A stretch of DNA of 64,000 nucleotides from JAJPKK01 sp963807015. Lineage in GTDB: Bacteria; Pseudomonadota; Alphaproteobacteria; Rhizobiales; Xanthobacteraceae. Location: positions 310,001-374,000 of the forward strand of contig CAWEAS010000001.1 in NCBI GenBank assembly GCA_963807015.1, in the 5' to 3' direction. The translations under genes were made by a program, and so were the position numbers. This document shows positions 24,785 through 33,580 of the stretch, piece after piece. The notes under the pieces were generated by a model. That model made no database searches. It had not been told where the DNA came from and worked only from the letters and a program-made list of their open reading frames with translations. The first letter of the stretch is position 1, and each line of letters opens with the position of its first letter.

Positions 24785-25396
24785 TTAAATCAGCAGGCGC
24801 TGGCTCGCTTCGTTCGCGGGATCCAGCCTCACCAGGCGTTCAGCCGCAATGAGGGCGTCTGCATGTCGACATTCCGAATTGTGATAGGAAATCTGCGTCT
24901 CGAAGAGCTCGGTCGCCTTGAGCCGTAGCTGATCGCGCGTTGCGGCGAGCCAGCTATCGAATGCATCCAGGCCGAGAAGGAAAGAGCCGAAAAAATCGCC
25001 CTGGTAGATGTCCGCAGCCAGGCTTAAATAAAAGGGAGAATTTGAATTCGCGTGCCGCAGGAATTCCTGAACGTCCACCCGTACGTTCTGTGGCTTCAAT
25101 CGAACGAAATCTCGTTCCGTTTCCAGAAAGTCAACGTGCGCGGCCTTGAGATCCTTCCGGATTGACAGAATCGCCTGCCGCAAGGATTGACGCGCTTGCC
25201 GGTCGGGCCGGTCTCCCCAGAGCAGTTCAGCGAGCTGATCGCGGCTCACGCCCTCTTTGTGGAGCGCGAGATAGCCCAGCAATGCGCGATGCCTCGGCGC
25301 GGTAATGGTGAGAAGTTGGCTCGGTTTGTCCGCAAGGACCAATCCGAACTGCCCCAACAACTGGAAGGCAACCGTCGCGTTTGCTGCGCGTTGCAT
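24785..25396 (-). CDS. SARP-type regulator piece (winged helix + BTAD)
   Basis: A 203-residue N-terminal module. An OmpR-like DNA-binding domain (PRHRALLGYLALHKEGVSRD, WGDRPDRQARQSLRQAILSI) is followed by a bacterial transcriptional activation domain (YQGDFFGSFLLGLDAFDSWL). It stops at TAA 24785-24787 in RLLI-stop-QIAAHRGR, in frame with the next gene, exactly where BTAD proteins read RLLMxLYAxxGR. So this is a nonsense mutation, or a short regulator made by accident or design. Direct repeats of SARP-site geometry lie 81 bp upstream (25477-25498). Confidence 0.78.
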   Translation of the reverse strand: MQRAANATVAFQLLGQFGLVLADKPSQLLTITAPRHRALLGYLALHKEGVSRDQLAELLWGDRPDRQARQSLRQAILSIRKDLKAAHVDFLETERDFVRLKPQNVRVDVQEFLRHANSNSPFYLSLAADIYQGDFFGSFLLGLDAFDSWLAATRDQLRLKATELFETQISYHNSECRHADALIAAERLVRLDPANEASQRLLI

Positions 25397-25787
25397 CTGC
25401 CTCTCACCCGAACCCCACCGAACCTACTGGGTCGAAGCCAAATCGCAAGGCTATCTGAGCCGCGATTTTTAAGCGACTTGACGATCGCTTGACGCCGGAT
25501 CGTCGATAAGCGGTGGCGGTTTGATCGGGGACGGTGGAGATCGGAAATGCGGAAGGCTTTTTGTCGCTTGGCGCCAGCCGCGGCCATTGGATTGACGGTG
25601 GAGAGCGCAGGCGCAAAACGGGGGGGCTTTGGACGAATCCAGGCAGTCAATCTAACTGCACGGTCGGATGGGGCGCGATGCCAACGGCTCCGCAACACTT
25701 CCGCACACAAGTAGAGCAGATCGGCGCTTTCGTTCAGACATAAGTCGATTGGGCTGGTGCGGTTGCAAGAAACTGATCGGAGGAGAC
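25397..25787. other. Intergenic region between SARP gene and DUF1330
   Basis: 390 bases between divergent genes. The only structured signal I see is the pair of 11-bp-spaced CTTGACG repeats at 25477-25498. A GGAGGA ribosome site directly precedes the ATG at 25788. The remaining sequence holds no open frame with coding character. Confidence 0.5.
25477..25498 (+). promoter_or_regulatory. CTTGACG direct repeats, 11-bp spacing
   Basis: CTTGACGATCG at 25477-25487 is followed directly by CTTGACGCCGG at 25488-25498. SARP regulators bind heptamer direct repeats with 11-bp spacing in front of the -10 box. A weak -10-like GATAAG follows about seven bases later. The repeats face the exported genes at 25788 and 26216. 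Three similar repeats lie beside the other BTAD gene at 54661-54693. Confidence 0.55.
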
Positions 25788-26177
25788 ATGATAAGCTTAA
25801 AGCTTTCCCACACGCTGTGGGCCACATTGATTGCCGGTCTGATGATCGGCGCGGTGCTCACAACGGCTTTGAGGGCGCAAGGCACGCCGCCGGCCTACGT
25901 GGTGGCCGAAGTGGCTGTTCAAGATGCTGATGCGTTTGCGAGGGACTACGCTCCGAAAGTTGCGGGAACCCTCGAACGCTATGGTGGCCGAATTCTCACC
26001 TCCGGCAAGCTGACGGCGCTCGAAGGCAACCTGCCGCAGCGGTTCGTGCTGATCGCCTTCGACACCGTCGAAAAAGCGCGCGGCTGGTACAATTCGCCTG
26101 CCTATCAACAGATCCTGCCAATTCGGCTGAAGACGGCGACGTCGACCGTATTCCTTGCCGAAGGACTCCCGAGATAG
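25788..26177 (+). CDS. DUF1330 family exported protein
   Basis: A 129-residue protein with an N-terminal hydrophobic segment (WATLIAGLMIGAVLTTALRA) and a ferredoxin-like DUF1330 domain (YVVAEVAVQDADAFARDYAP, GGRILTSGK, RFVLIAFDTVEKARGWYNSP). DUF1330 is a dimeric alpha-beta-barrel fold of unknown activity. The start follows a GGAGGA site. It lies 38 bp before the lipocalin-like gene and probably shares its promoter, which may be the SARP-type site at 25477. Confidence 0.85.
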   Translation: MISLKLSHTLWATLIAGLMIGAVLTTALRAQGTPPAYVVAEVAVQDADAFARDYAPKVAGTLERYGGRILTSGKLTALEGNLPQRFVLIAFDTVEKARGWYNSPAYQQILPIRLKTATSTVFLAEGLPR

Positions 26178-26215
26178 CTCAATCGGATCGGATAATTTAG
26201 TCGCAGGAGGTTGGA

Positions 26216-26722
26216 ATGAAGAAGACAATTCTTGCTGCCGTAATTGCGGTAGCCGCCGCGTCGGTCCCGTCGCAAGCCCAACAAGCAACGACCAAGGACC
26301 AGCTTATCGGAAGTTGGAAGGTCCTTAACCTCAAGACCACTGCCGGAGACAAGGTCACGTATCCACTCGGGGAGCAGGTGGCGGGCTACGTTACCATTAC
26401 CCCTACGCGGATTTGGCTCCTGTTCGTGGACGCGACCCGTAAGGCACCAACTGCACCGACGCTGACCGATGCTGAAGCTGTTGTCATGATGAAGACGCAG
26501 GTGGCTTGGACAGGCAAATACACCACGGCTGAGCAGACCGTGGACGGGATCAAATTGACGGCTCACGTTGACGCCGCATCCAGCCAGGCGATCTTCGACA
26601 CTGATCGCGTGTACTTCATTCGAGTTGCCGGCAACAAGATCATGTTTAAATCACCGGGCGTAATCGTTCCCATGACTGGCCAAAAGAGCGTCGTGGAGTT
26701 TGAGCTTGTGAAGTCTGATTGA
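26216..26722 (+). CDS. Exported lipocalin-like protein
   Basis: A 168-residue protein with a signal peptide ending QAQ and a lipocalin-like beta barrel (DQLIGSWKVLNLKTTAGDKV, GYVTITPTRIWLLFVDATR, SVVEFELVKSD). Lipocalin_5-type proteins of this group are exported and uncharacterised; some bind small hydrophobic ligands. GGAGG precedes the ATG closely. It is co-directional with the DUF1330 gene. Confidence 0.8.
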   Translation: MKKTILAAVIAVAAASVPSQAQQATTKDQLIGSWKVLNLKTTAGDKVTYPLGEQVAGYVTITPTRIWLLFVDATRKAPTAPTLTDAEAVVMMKTQVAWTGKYTTAEQTVDGIKLTAHVDAASSQAIFDTDRVYFIRVAGNKIMFKSPGVIVPMTGQKSVVEFELVKSD

Positions 26723-26768
26723 GCTGCTGGCTACATGCACCACAAGGAACGAGCGCTAGTCCGCGCCT

Positions 26769-27293
26769 TCAATCGAAGCGCCCGTCCGGCGGGAAACGGA
26801 TCGTCTGGTCGTAGCGCGATGGGGTGGTCATGTCCTTGTCGCCGCGTGCGGGGAGCACGAAGGCTTCGGCGATATAGAGCCTGCCCTTGTTGTAATAGAG
26901 TGAAGAGCGCACGCGGCTGCCGTTCATGCGATCAACCACGAGCGTGACGCCGTAGATCGCCTTCACTCCTTGGTAAACGCGCGGAAAGTCCGTGAAGAGC
27001 ACTTCGCCCTCGCGCATCAGCCCAAACGCCGCCTCATTCAGGAAATTCGCGCCGACGTCATGGCGATCCGTGAGATCGACCACCGTCAGCTTGTAGAGAA
27101 CATGATCATCCTCGGCTGAGTAGATCGTCGAGGGGAGTCCCTTGGCCAGCGTCGAGTCGTAGGCTGATTTCATCGTCTCGGGCTTCGCGGGGAATTGGAT
27201 CGCGACGCCCTGATCGAGATACACATATTCCCGCCACGCAAACGCCGGGCCGCTGCCGAGCAAAATTGCGAGAATGAGAGCGACAACACGCAT
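26769..27293 (-). CDS. Exported hypothetical protein
   Basis: A 174-residue protein with a short signal peptide (MRVVALILAILLGSGPAFA) and a mixed alpha/beta mature part (YVYLDQGVAIQFPAKPETMK, VYQGVKAIYGVTLVVDRMNG). I chose ATG 27293 because the signal peptide begins there. It is divergent from the family A protein at 27491. No family name is recognised. Confidence 0.65.
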   Translation of the reverse strand: MRVVALILAILLGSGPAFAWREYVYLDQGVAIQFPAKPETMKSAYDSTLAKGLPSTIYSAEDDHVLYKLTVVDLTDRHDVGANFLNEAAFGLMREGEVLFTDFPRVYQGVKAIYGVTLVVDRMNGSRVRSSLYYNKGRLYIAEAFVLPARGDKDMTTPSRYDQTIRFPPDGRFD

Positions 27294-27490
27294 GCGCGCC
27301 TCCCGATCTGAAGATTGGGCAAATGGTAGCACGGAAGCGCGACGGCGTGCGTTGCCCTCAACAAGGCATTTTCCACTCCTCGCGAGCGAGCTCGCCGAAG
27401 GGTTCAAGGGCCTTTCTAAAGACCCCGGAACAATGCTTTCCTGAAGGGGGGATCAAGGGCAGTAGGCCAGTGGCTTTGAGGAGCGCTTTC

Positions 27491-28345
27491 ATGTCAGCAC
27501 TTGCGAAAATTGCCTCGCCTCGCCGGTTTGCCGGAAGCTTGATCGTTCTTGTCGGCGTCGGAGCGGCAATCTCGCCCCTGCTGGCGCAGGACCGCACCGC
27601 GGCACCTGACTTCTCCTCAAACCATGCCGGGTGGGTCTCGATTGGCACCAACTGGATTGCTGCACCGGACAGTCCGCCTCCTGTCGGCGACCATCCCGCT
27701 CATCCCTATGTGCCCAACAACACGGGCCGGCAGGCGACTTTCAGGATAGCTGACGTCGATAACACCAACCTGACGCAATTCGCCAAGGACGAGCTCGCAA
27801 AGTCGAACGATGAGGTCCTCCGCGGCAAAGCCATGTACGCGCGAGAATCGCGCTGCTGGGCGACGGGAGTGCCCGCTTACTTATTGAACCCGGCGCAGCC
27901 CACGTTTTTCCTGCAGACCCCGCGCAAGGTGACGATGGTCTGGCAGATGGATCAGCAGGTACGTCACGTCTACCTCGATGTACCGCATTCGGAGAATCCG
28001 AAGCCATCCTGGTATGGCGAGTCGGTCGGGCATTACGAAGGCGACACCCTCGTCGTCGACACCATCGGCCTGAACACCCGAACCTTCATCGATAATTACC
28101 GGACCCCGCACAGCGATAAGCTGCGCGTGGTGGAGCGCTATCGCTTGATCGACGACGGCAAGACTCTTGAGGCCGACGTCACCATCGAGGACCCCGCTGT
28201 CCTCATCAAGCCGTTGCACGTGATTCATCGCTGGAGGCACGTACAAGGGCCGCTGCGAGAGTCGAGTTGCGCCGAAGGCGAGCTCTACAATCCTTTCAAG
28301 CAAGACGTTGAGCCGCTGCCCGTCGCAGACAAGCCAGATTTCTGA
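27491..28345 (+). CDS. Secreted hypothetical protein, family A (short form)
   Basis: A 284-residue exported protein with a signal peptide (AGSLIVLVGVGAAISPLLA) and the core shared with the proteins at 18476 and 19536: GHYEGDTLVVDTIGLNTRTF, LRVVERYRLIDDGKTLEADV, EDPAVLIKPL and a final CAEGELYNPF. I chose ATG 27491 because upstream translation lacks coding character. The function of the family is unknown. Confidence 0.7.
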   Translation: MSALAKIASPRRFAGSLIVLVGVGAAISPLLAQDRTAAPDFSSNHAGWVSIGTNWIAAPDSPPPVGDHPAHPYVPNNTGRQATFRIADVDNTNLTQFAKDELAKSNDEVLRGKAMYARESRCWATGVPAYLLNPAQPTFFLQTPRKVTMVWQMDQQVRHVYLDVPHSENPKPSWYGESVGHYEGDTLVVDTIGLNTRTFIDNYRTPHSDKLRVVERYRLIDDGKTLEADVTIEDPAVLIKPLHVIHRWRHVQGPLRESSCAEGELYNPFKQDVEPLPVADKPDF

Positions 28346-28427
28346 TTGACGGTTCGGTGGAATCGAGAAGCTGAAGAGGAAAACCGATTGTTCGGATGAG
28401 GGGGTGCTCCCGTTATCGTCGGCTTTC

Positions 28428-29240
28428 TCATTCAAATTGACTGCGGCGCCATTTCAATGCGGCGGGCAACCCCTGTTCAGCGGCAATCTCGCGAAACCGC
28501 GTGCCGATCTCAGTCTTCGCAGCATAAAGCGGTGCAACCACGTCGATACCGGCCTGCATGGCGTTGCGAAACCCGGCCGCATCGGCGCCCCGATTGATGG
28601 CAAGTTTGGTCGCCCGCAGTGCCTCAGGAGCAATCAGCGCCAGGCGTTTGGCAAACTTCAAGGTCGCATCCGCGAGCGTGTCGCGCGGGACGATGCGGTT
28701 GATCATCCCGAGCTCAAGTGCGATCGGCGCATCAATCATGTCACCGAGATACATGAGCTCGCGGGCTTTCTTGTAGCCGATGAGCCAGGGCATGATGAAG
28801 CCGGGACCGGACTGCGAAAATCTGATTTCAGGCTCGCCGAATTTGGCGTCGTCGGCGGCAATCGTAAGATCGCAGAACATCGCGAGTTCGCATCCGCCGC
28901 CCAACGCGTGGCCTTGTACGGACGCAAGAACCGGCTTCTTCATGTACCAGGGCATGAGTTCCAGCGCCAAGCTGCCGCTGAGGCGGTCGTGGAACTTCAG
29001 CGAGTCATGGCGCCAAGCCTGATCGGAAGGGCTTCCCGCGGAAATATCGTAGCCGACGCAAAAGCTGCGCCCGGCACCGCGCAGCACGACGACGCTGGTC
29101 GCGGGATCGTCGTCGGCCTTGCACAGGGCAGCTGCAAGGTCTCGCTTCAGATCAGCGTTGAGCGCGTTGAGCTTGTCCGGGCGGTTCAGCGTGACGAAGC
29201 CGATGTTGCTGTCGGCCTCGTAAAGCGCAAGGTCGGCCAT
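28428..29240 (-). CDS. Enoyl-CoA hydratase/isomerase family protein
   Basis: A 270-residue crotonase. It opens NIGFVTLNRPDKLNALN, has the oxyanion segment RGAGRSFCVGYDIS and the core HALGGGCELAMFCDLTIAAD with a GEPEIRF motif. It probably hydrates or isomerises an acyl-CoA. It is the last gene of a six-gene operon with a Pot-type transporter and an ADP-forming acyl-CoA synthetase, which suggests that the imported compound is activated to a CoA ester and degraded. Confidence 0.9.
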   Translation of the reverse strand: MADLALYEADSNIGFVTLNRPDKLNALNADLKRDLAAALCKADDDPATSVVVLRGAGRSFCVGYDISAGSPSDQAWRHDSLKFHDRLSGSLALELMPWYMKKPVLASVQGHALGGGCELAMFCDLTIAADDAKFGEPEIRFSQSGPGFIMPWLIGYKKARELMYLGDMIDAPIALELGMINRIVPRDTLADATLKFAKRLALIAPEALRATKLAINRGADAAGFRNAMQAGIDVVAPLYAAKTEIGTRFREIAAEQGLPAALKWRRSQFE

Positions 29241-29261
29241 TTTCCTGATCTCCCGCGCGCT

Positions 29262-30344
29262 TCAAGAGGAAACCCATTGCAGGAATCGTTCCTCGATCGG
29301 AACGATGTGTTCGACCTCCCATCGATCATCCTCCGCGATCGACACCGCCATGTTGTCTGCGTAGGTCGGAAGCTGGCCGGCAATGTCCTTTGGGATGAAC
29401 GCATAGGCGCCCGGGTGGACGGGGCCATAATAGAGGCGTGTGTTGAAATCGGCCTGCGGTTTGGCCTGGGTCGAAAAGTCGATAAATTCCCACGCGAGTT
29501 TCCGATTGGGCGCGCCCTTCACCACGGTCCACGTGCTGTTACTTCTCACGGCGCCATTCCACAGCAGCTCGACCGGGACGCCTTGCTGCTTAAGTTCAGT
29601 GGCGCGCGCGTTCCAGATCGACATCATGACGACCTCGCCATCGCGGATGAGCTGCTGCGATTGGTTGCCCTCGCGCCACCATACCTTGATGTGGGGCTTG
29701 ATCTTATCGAGCTTGCGGAAGCCGCGATCAACGTCGAGCGGATAAAGCTTGTCGAGCGGCACGCCATCGGCGAGCAGCGCATAGATCAGCGAGCGCTGCG
29801 GGTCGTTGATGCAAAGGCTGCGCGGGCCCGGGAATCTATCGGTGTCCCAGAAATCCGCCCACGATTTGACGCTGCCTTTGGGAAACTTGTCGGTGCGATA
29901 GCACAGGTTTGTGCCGAGGATGTTCGTTGCGATGGCGCGGCCACCGGCAACGAGCGCTTCCGGCGGAATGGCATCTTTCTTGACAATGCTCCAGTCGATC
30001 GGCTCGACTAGGCCTTCGCGATCGGCGCGCAGCCACAACACCGAACTGACCGAGGTCACGTCGAACTGATAGACGCCCGTCTGCACCTGCGCCTTGATCT
30101 TGCCGTAGGACACCGGCGTGACGGTGCGAATTTGAATGCCGGTGGCGGCGGTAAACGGCTTGAAGAAGGCAGCCTCTTGGGCCGCGGTCCAACTGCCGCC
30201 CCAGGAATTCACGTAAAGGGTTCGTGTCTGTGCGATCGTGCGCTCAGTGAGGAGGAGCGGACCGAGCGCAGCACTTGCCGCCGTCGCTCCCCCGAGCAAG
30301 ACCAGCTTGCGTCGTCCGCGATCGAACCGCCAGGTGCTCTTCAT
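29262..30344 (-). CDS. PotD-like extracellular solute-binding protein
   Basis: A 360-residue periplasmic binding protein of the spermidine/putrescine type with a twin-arginine-like leader (RGRRKLVLLGGATAASA). The mature part begins RTLYVNSWGGSWTAAQE, and QSQQLIRDGEVVMMSIWNAR is the typical ligand-side region. Its closest relative is the protein at 35332-36381, which shares these stretches. It lies 42 bp after the ATPase gene in the transporter operon. The ligand could be a polyamine or another small amine or acid. Confidence 0.88.
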   Translation of the reverse strand: MKSTWRFDRGRRKLVLLGGATAASAALGPLLLTERTIAQTRTLYVNSWGGSWTAAQEAAFFKPFTAATGIQIRTVTPVSYGKIKAQVQTGVYQFDVTSVSSVLWLRADREGLVEPIDWSIVKKDAIPPEALVAGGRAIATNILGTNLCYRTDKFPKGSVKSWADFWDTDRFPGPRSLCINDPQRSLIYALLADGVPLDKLYPLDVDRGFRKLDKIKPHIKVWWREGNQSQQLIRDGEVVMMSIWNARATELKQQGVPVELLWNGAVRSNSTWTVVKGAPNRKLAWEFIDFSTQAKPQADFNTRLYYGPVHPGAYAFIPKDIAGQLPTYADNMAVSIAEDDRWEVEHIVPIEERFLQWVSS

Positions 30345-30385
30345 GGGCCGCCTCCCAGGGCAACGTTGTCGTTGTGCAAGGGAGC

Positions 30386-31429
30386 CTAGCGCGAAACGAG
30401 AAGGTGCGCATCGGCTGGATTCCAGCCGACCTTCACGGTCGTACCCAGGCGCAGCGCGGCAAGCTCGTTGCCCGGAAGACGCACGCGCAGCGGCACCCCC
30501 CTGCTGTTTCCGATTGCGACGAGCGAGTCGCCGTAATTGATGACCTCGTCGATAGCCATATCGAGGGTGTTCAAATCATTGGTCTCGCCGGCCTTGCAAA
30601 GGCGGAGACGTTCGGGCCGGATCATGAGCACCTGATCGCCGGATGCGATGGGTCTATCCGTGGCGACGCGCACCGGACCGATTCTGATGAGTTCCACCCA
30701 GCCGGGACGGGCCGAGTTGATCCGGACGTCGAAAAAATTGCTGTCGCCGATGAATTCGCCGACAAAACGGCTGACCGGGCGGTTGTAAACTTCGAGCGGC
30801 GAGCCTACCTGCTCGAGCTTTCCGTGGGCGAACACCGCGATCCGGTCCGACATCGTCATCGCTTCGGTCTGGTCGTGCGTGACGTAGATCATGGTGGTGC
30901 CGGTCTTGCGATGAATGCGCTTGATTTCGACCTGCATTTGCTCGCGCAAGTTCTTGTCGAGCGCGCCCAGGGGCTCATCCAGCAGCAGAAGTTCGGGATC
31001 GAAGACGAGGCCGCGCGCCAGCGCGACGCGCTGCTGTTGTCCTCCCGACAGTTCGCGCGGATACCGATGACCGAGCCCCCGCAGGCCGACAAGCTCGAGA
31101 ATGCTGGCAGACCGTGCTTCGCGCTCGTGCCGCGGCACGTGGCGCATACGCAACGGAAACATCACGTTCTTTGCCGCGGTCATATGCGGAAACAACGCAT
31201 AGCTCTGAAACACCATGCCGATGTTGCGCTCATATGGCTTGCTCAGCAGAAGGTCGCGCCCGTCGAGTTCGATCACGCCACTCGTCGGGTATTCGAACCC
31301 CGCGATCATCAGGAGCGTTGTCGTCTTGCCGGAGCCGCTGGGGCCGAGAAACGTGATGAATTCGCCGCGTGCGATGTCGATGGTGACGCCGTCGACGGCG
31401 TTGCTCTTGCCGTCATAAGTCTTGACCAC
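30386..31429 (-). CDS. PotA-like ABC transporter ATPase
   Basis: A 347-residue ATPase: Walker A FLGPSGSGKTT, Q-loop MVFQSYALFPH, signature LSGGQQQR, Walker B LLLLDEPLGALD, switch His in YVTHDQ, and a C-terminal TOBE region. The GTG at 31429 gives a protein lacking the usual first strand. The in-frame codons just upstream read PHLSLRN, which is that strand, so an unusual start codon between 31430 and 31456 is possible. It is in the same frame as the preceding synthetase, separated by one TGA. Confidence 0.9.
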   Translation of the reverse strand: MVKTYDGKSNAVDGVTIDIARGEFITFLGPSGSGKTTTLLMIAGFEYPTSGVIELDGRDLLLSKPYERNIGMVFQSYALFPHMTAAKNVMFPLRMRHVPRHEREARSASILELVGLRGLGHRYPRELSGGQQQRVALARGLVFDPELLLLDEPLGALDKNLREQMQVEIKRIHRKTGTTMIYVTHDQTEAMTMSDRIAVFAHGKLEQVGSPLEVYNRPVSRFVGEFIGDSNFFDVRINSARPGWVELIRIGPVRVATDRPIASGDQVLMIRPERLRLCKAGETNDLNTLDMAIDEVINYGDSLVAIGNSRGVPLRVRLPGNELAALRLGTTVKVGWNPADAHLLVSR

Positions 31430-31456
31430 ATTGCGCAGGCTGAGGTGGGGAGGAAC

Positions 31457-33580
31457 TCACGGCTTGCTCAAGGCTGCGCGCTTCGGAACGATCAAGGCGT
31501 CAACGACGACACATCCCTCTGGCAATGCCTTGATGGGATTAAGATCGACCTCCTCGACGACATCGGCGTTCGCTTGAGCGAAATCGGCGAGCGCCGTGAG
31601 GCAGGCGGCAAGGCTCGTGACGTCGGCCGCCGGCCTGCCGCGCACCGCCCCCAACATCGCGGCGCCGCGTGTCTCGGCGATCATTGCCTCGGCGTCGCCT
31701 TCGCGCAGCGGCAGCGCACGCAACGCGAAGTCGCGCATGATTTCGATGGCGGTGCCCCCCATGCCGAACGCGAGCATCAGGCCAAAGTCAGGCTCGCGGG
31801 TTACGCCGGCAAACACCTCGACGCCGTCAGCCACGAATTTCTGCACCAGGAACGCTAGGTCGGCGGGACGCTTGTCGAGACGTGAAATTCGCTCGTTGAG
31901 CTGCGCAAATGCTTCGGCAACGCCCTGGTCATTCTTGAGGTTGACGGCGACCAGACCAAGTTCGGTCTTGTGGGCGATGTCGTCGGACACCGCCTTGAGG
32001 ACGACCGGATATCCAATCTCGCCCGCGGCAGCGGTTGCTTCAGCAAGCGTGGCGACGCGGCGCTCCTGCACAGTCGAGATGCCGTAGGTCGCAAGCAATG
32101 TCTTGGCGTCGAACTCATTGATGGTTTGTCGGCGCGGACTAGCCGCAAGGACGCCGGCAAGCGTTGCGGCGGGCCGCATTGCGACGGTGCGCGGCGGCGC
32201 AAACTCCATCATATATCGACCGACGCGATCAAGCGCGCCAAGACCCTGGCGGGTCCCGCCGATTTGCACGAGACCCGCTTCGCGCAGCGCCTTGACCTGC
32301 ACGGCATTCATCGTGCCGGGCCGTGAACTCATCAGGTAATAAGGCTTGGTGGAAGCCGCTGACGCCTGGGCCAGCATCTTGACGGTTTCGAGCACGCGCT
32401 TGGGGTCACCGAGGTGGCCTTCGTTGCTGGTGTCCGCACAATACACGACTGCATCGATGCGCGGGCTCTTGTCGACCACCGACATGGCATGCGGCAGGTT
32501 CACTGCATAGTTGCCGTTCCCCCAGGCATCGAACGGATTGCCGTCGCCCGTGATGCGGCCGATCACCGCCTCGGCCTCCTGGCGCTCCTGCGGCGACAGC
32601 GGCGGAAGATCGAGACCGACGGTGGCCGCGTTGTCGAGGATCATCTCGGCGAGCCCGCCCGATCCGGTGATCACCGAGATGCGGCGGCCGCGCGGCCAGC
32701 GCTCGCCCTGGCAGACCGCGAGCACTTCCGTCATTTCATCAAGATCGTTGACCTCGATCGCACGGTGGGCACGCAACACGGCGGAGAATACGTGGGACTC
32801 GCCGGCAATACCGCCGGTATGGCTTGTGATGGCTCGCCGCGTACGCTCGGAGCGTCCGACTTTGAGCACCACCACCGGCTTTCCGGCAGCAGCTGCCCGG
32901 TCGAGCGCTGCTACGAAGCGATCGGGCTCGCGGACGGTTTCGAGAAAACTCGCGATAATCTTGGTCGCAGGGTCGTCGATCAGATAATCGAGGTAATCCG
33001 TGGCCCTGGTCACGGCTTCATTGCCAGAGGAGATCGAAAGGCTGATGCCGAAGCGGCGCAGGTCGGAGAGCATCGCTATGCAAACCGAGCCGCTTTGGGA
33101 AATCAGGCCAACGTTGCCGGCGAGCCCGGCCGTGTTCATGACGCTTTGCTTGTAGGTGGTGACGCGCGCAGTGGGATTGAGAATCCCCATGCAATTTGGC
33201 CCGCATACAACAACGCCCGCTTCACGGCAGAGGCCGGCGATCTCGGCTTGCAACTTGGCGCCCTCTCCACCGAGCTCGGCGAATCCGCCATCGTAGATGA
33301 CGGCGGCGCGCGCACCGTGCTTCACGGCGAGACGAAGCTGCTCGGGAACAAGGGGATTGCGAATACAGAAGACGACGACGTCGGGTGGCGCCGGCAGATC
33401 GGCGAGGCTTGGGTAGCAGGCGTGGTTGAGGACCGTCTGATATTTCGGATTGACCGGATAGATCGGCCCGGTGAAGCCGATTGATCCCAGCGACTCGACG
33501 ATCATGCGTCCTGCGCCCGGACGGTCGGTTGCTCCGACCACTGCTACCGAACGGGGTTTAAGGAGCGGATCAAGCTGCAT
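31457..33580 (-). CDS. ADP-forming acyl-CoA synthetase
   Basis: A 707-residue fused alpha-beta acyl-CoA synthetase (NDP-forming), which makes an acyl-CoA from acid, CoA and ATP through a phosphohistidine. It has a CoA-binding Rossmann domain (SVAVVGATDRPGAGRMIVES), the phospho-His region SHTGGIAGE, then an ATP-grasp domain (GYPVVLKAVSDDIAHKTELG). Its start overlaps the permease stop by 11 bases, so it is part of the transporter operon. Having an acid-activating enzyme inside a Pot-type operon suggests a carboxylate or amino-acid-like substrate. Confidence 0.9.
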   Translation of the reverse strand: MQLDPLLKPRSVAVVGATDRPGAGRMIVESLGSIGFTGPIYPVNPKYQTVLNHACYPSLADLPAPPDVVVFCIRNPLVPEQLRLAVKHGARAAVIYDGGFAELGGEGAKLQAEIAGLCREAGVVVCGPNCMGILNPTARVTTYKQSVMNTAGLAGNVGLISQSGSVCIAMLSDLRRFGISLSISSGNEAVTRATDYLDYLIDDPATKIIASFLETVREPDRFVAALDRAAAAGKPVVVLKVGRSERTRRAITSHTGGIAGESHVFSAVLRAHRAIEVNDLDEMTEVLAVCQGERWPRGRRISVITGSGGLAEMILDNAATVGLDLPPLSPQERQEAEAVIGRITGDGNPFDAWGNGNYAVNLPHAMSVVDKSPRIDAVVYCADTSNEGHLGDPKRVLETVKMLAQASAASTKPYYLMSSRPGTMNAVQVKALREAGLVQIGGTRQGLGALDRVGRYMMEFAPPRTVAMRPAATLAGVLAASPRRQTINEFDAKTLLATYGISTVQERRVATLAEATAAAGEIGYPVVLKAVSDDIAHKTELGLVAVNLKNDQGVAEAFAQLNERISRLDKRPADLAFLVQKFVADGVEVFAGVTREPDFGLMLAFGMGGTAIEIMRDFALRALPLREGDAEAMIAETRGAAMLGAVRGRPAADVTSLAACLTALADFAQANADVVEEVDLNPIKALPEGCVVVDALIVPKRAALSKP

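Noticed and set aside
28404..31858. Long plus-strand frames of more than 500 residues
   Set aside because: They mirror the hydratase, binding-protein, ATPase and synthetase genes, which have clear motifs on the minus strand.
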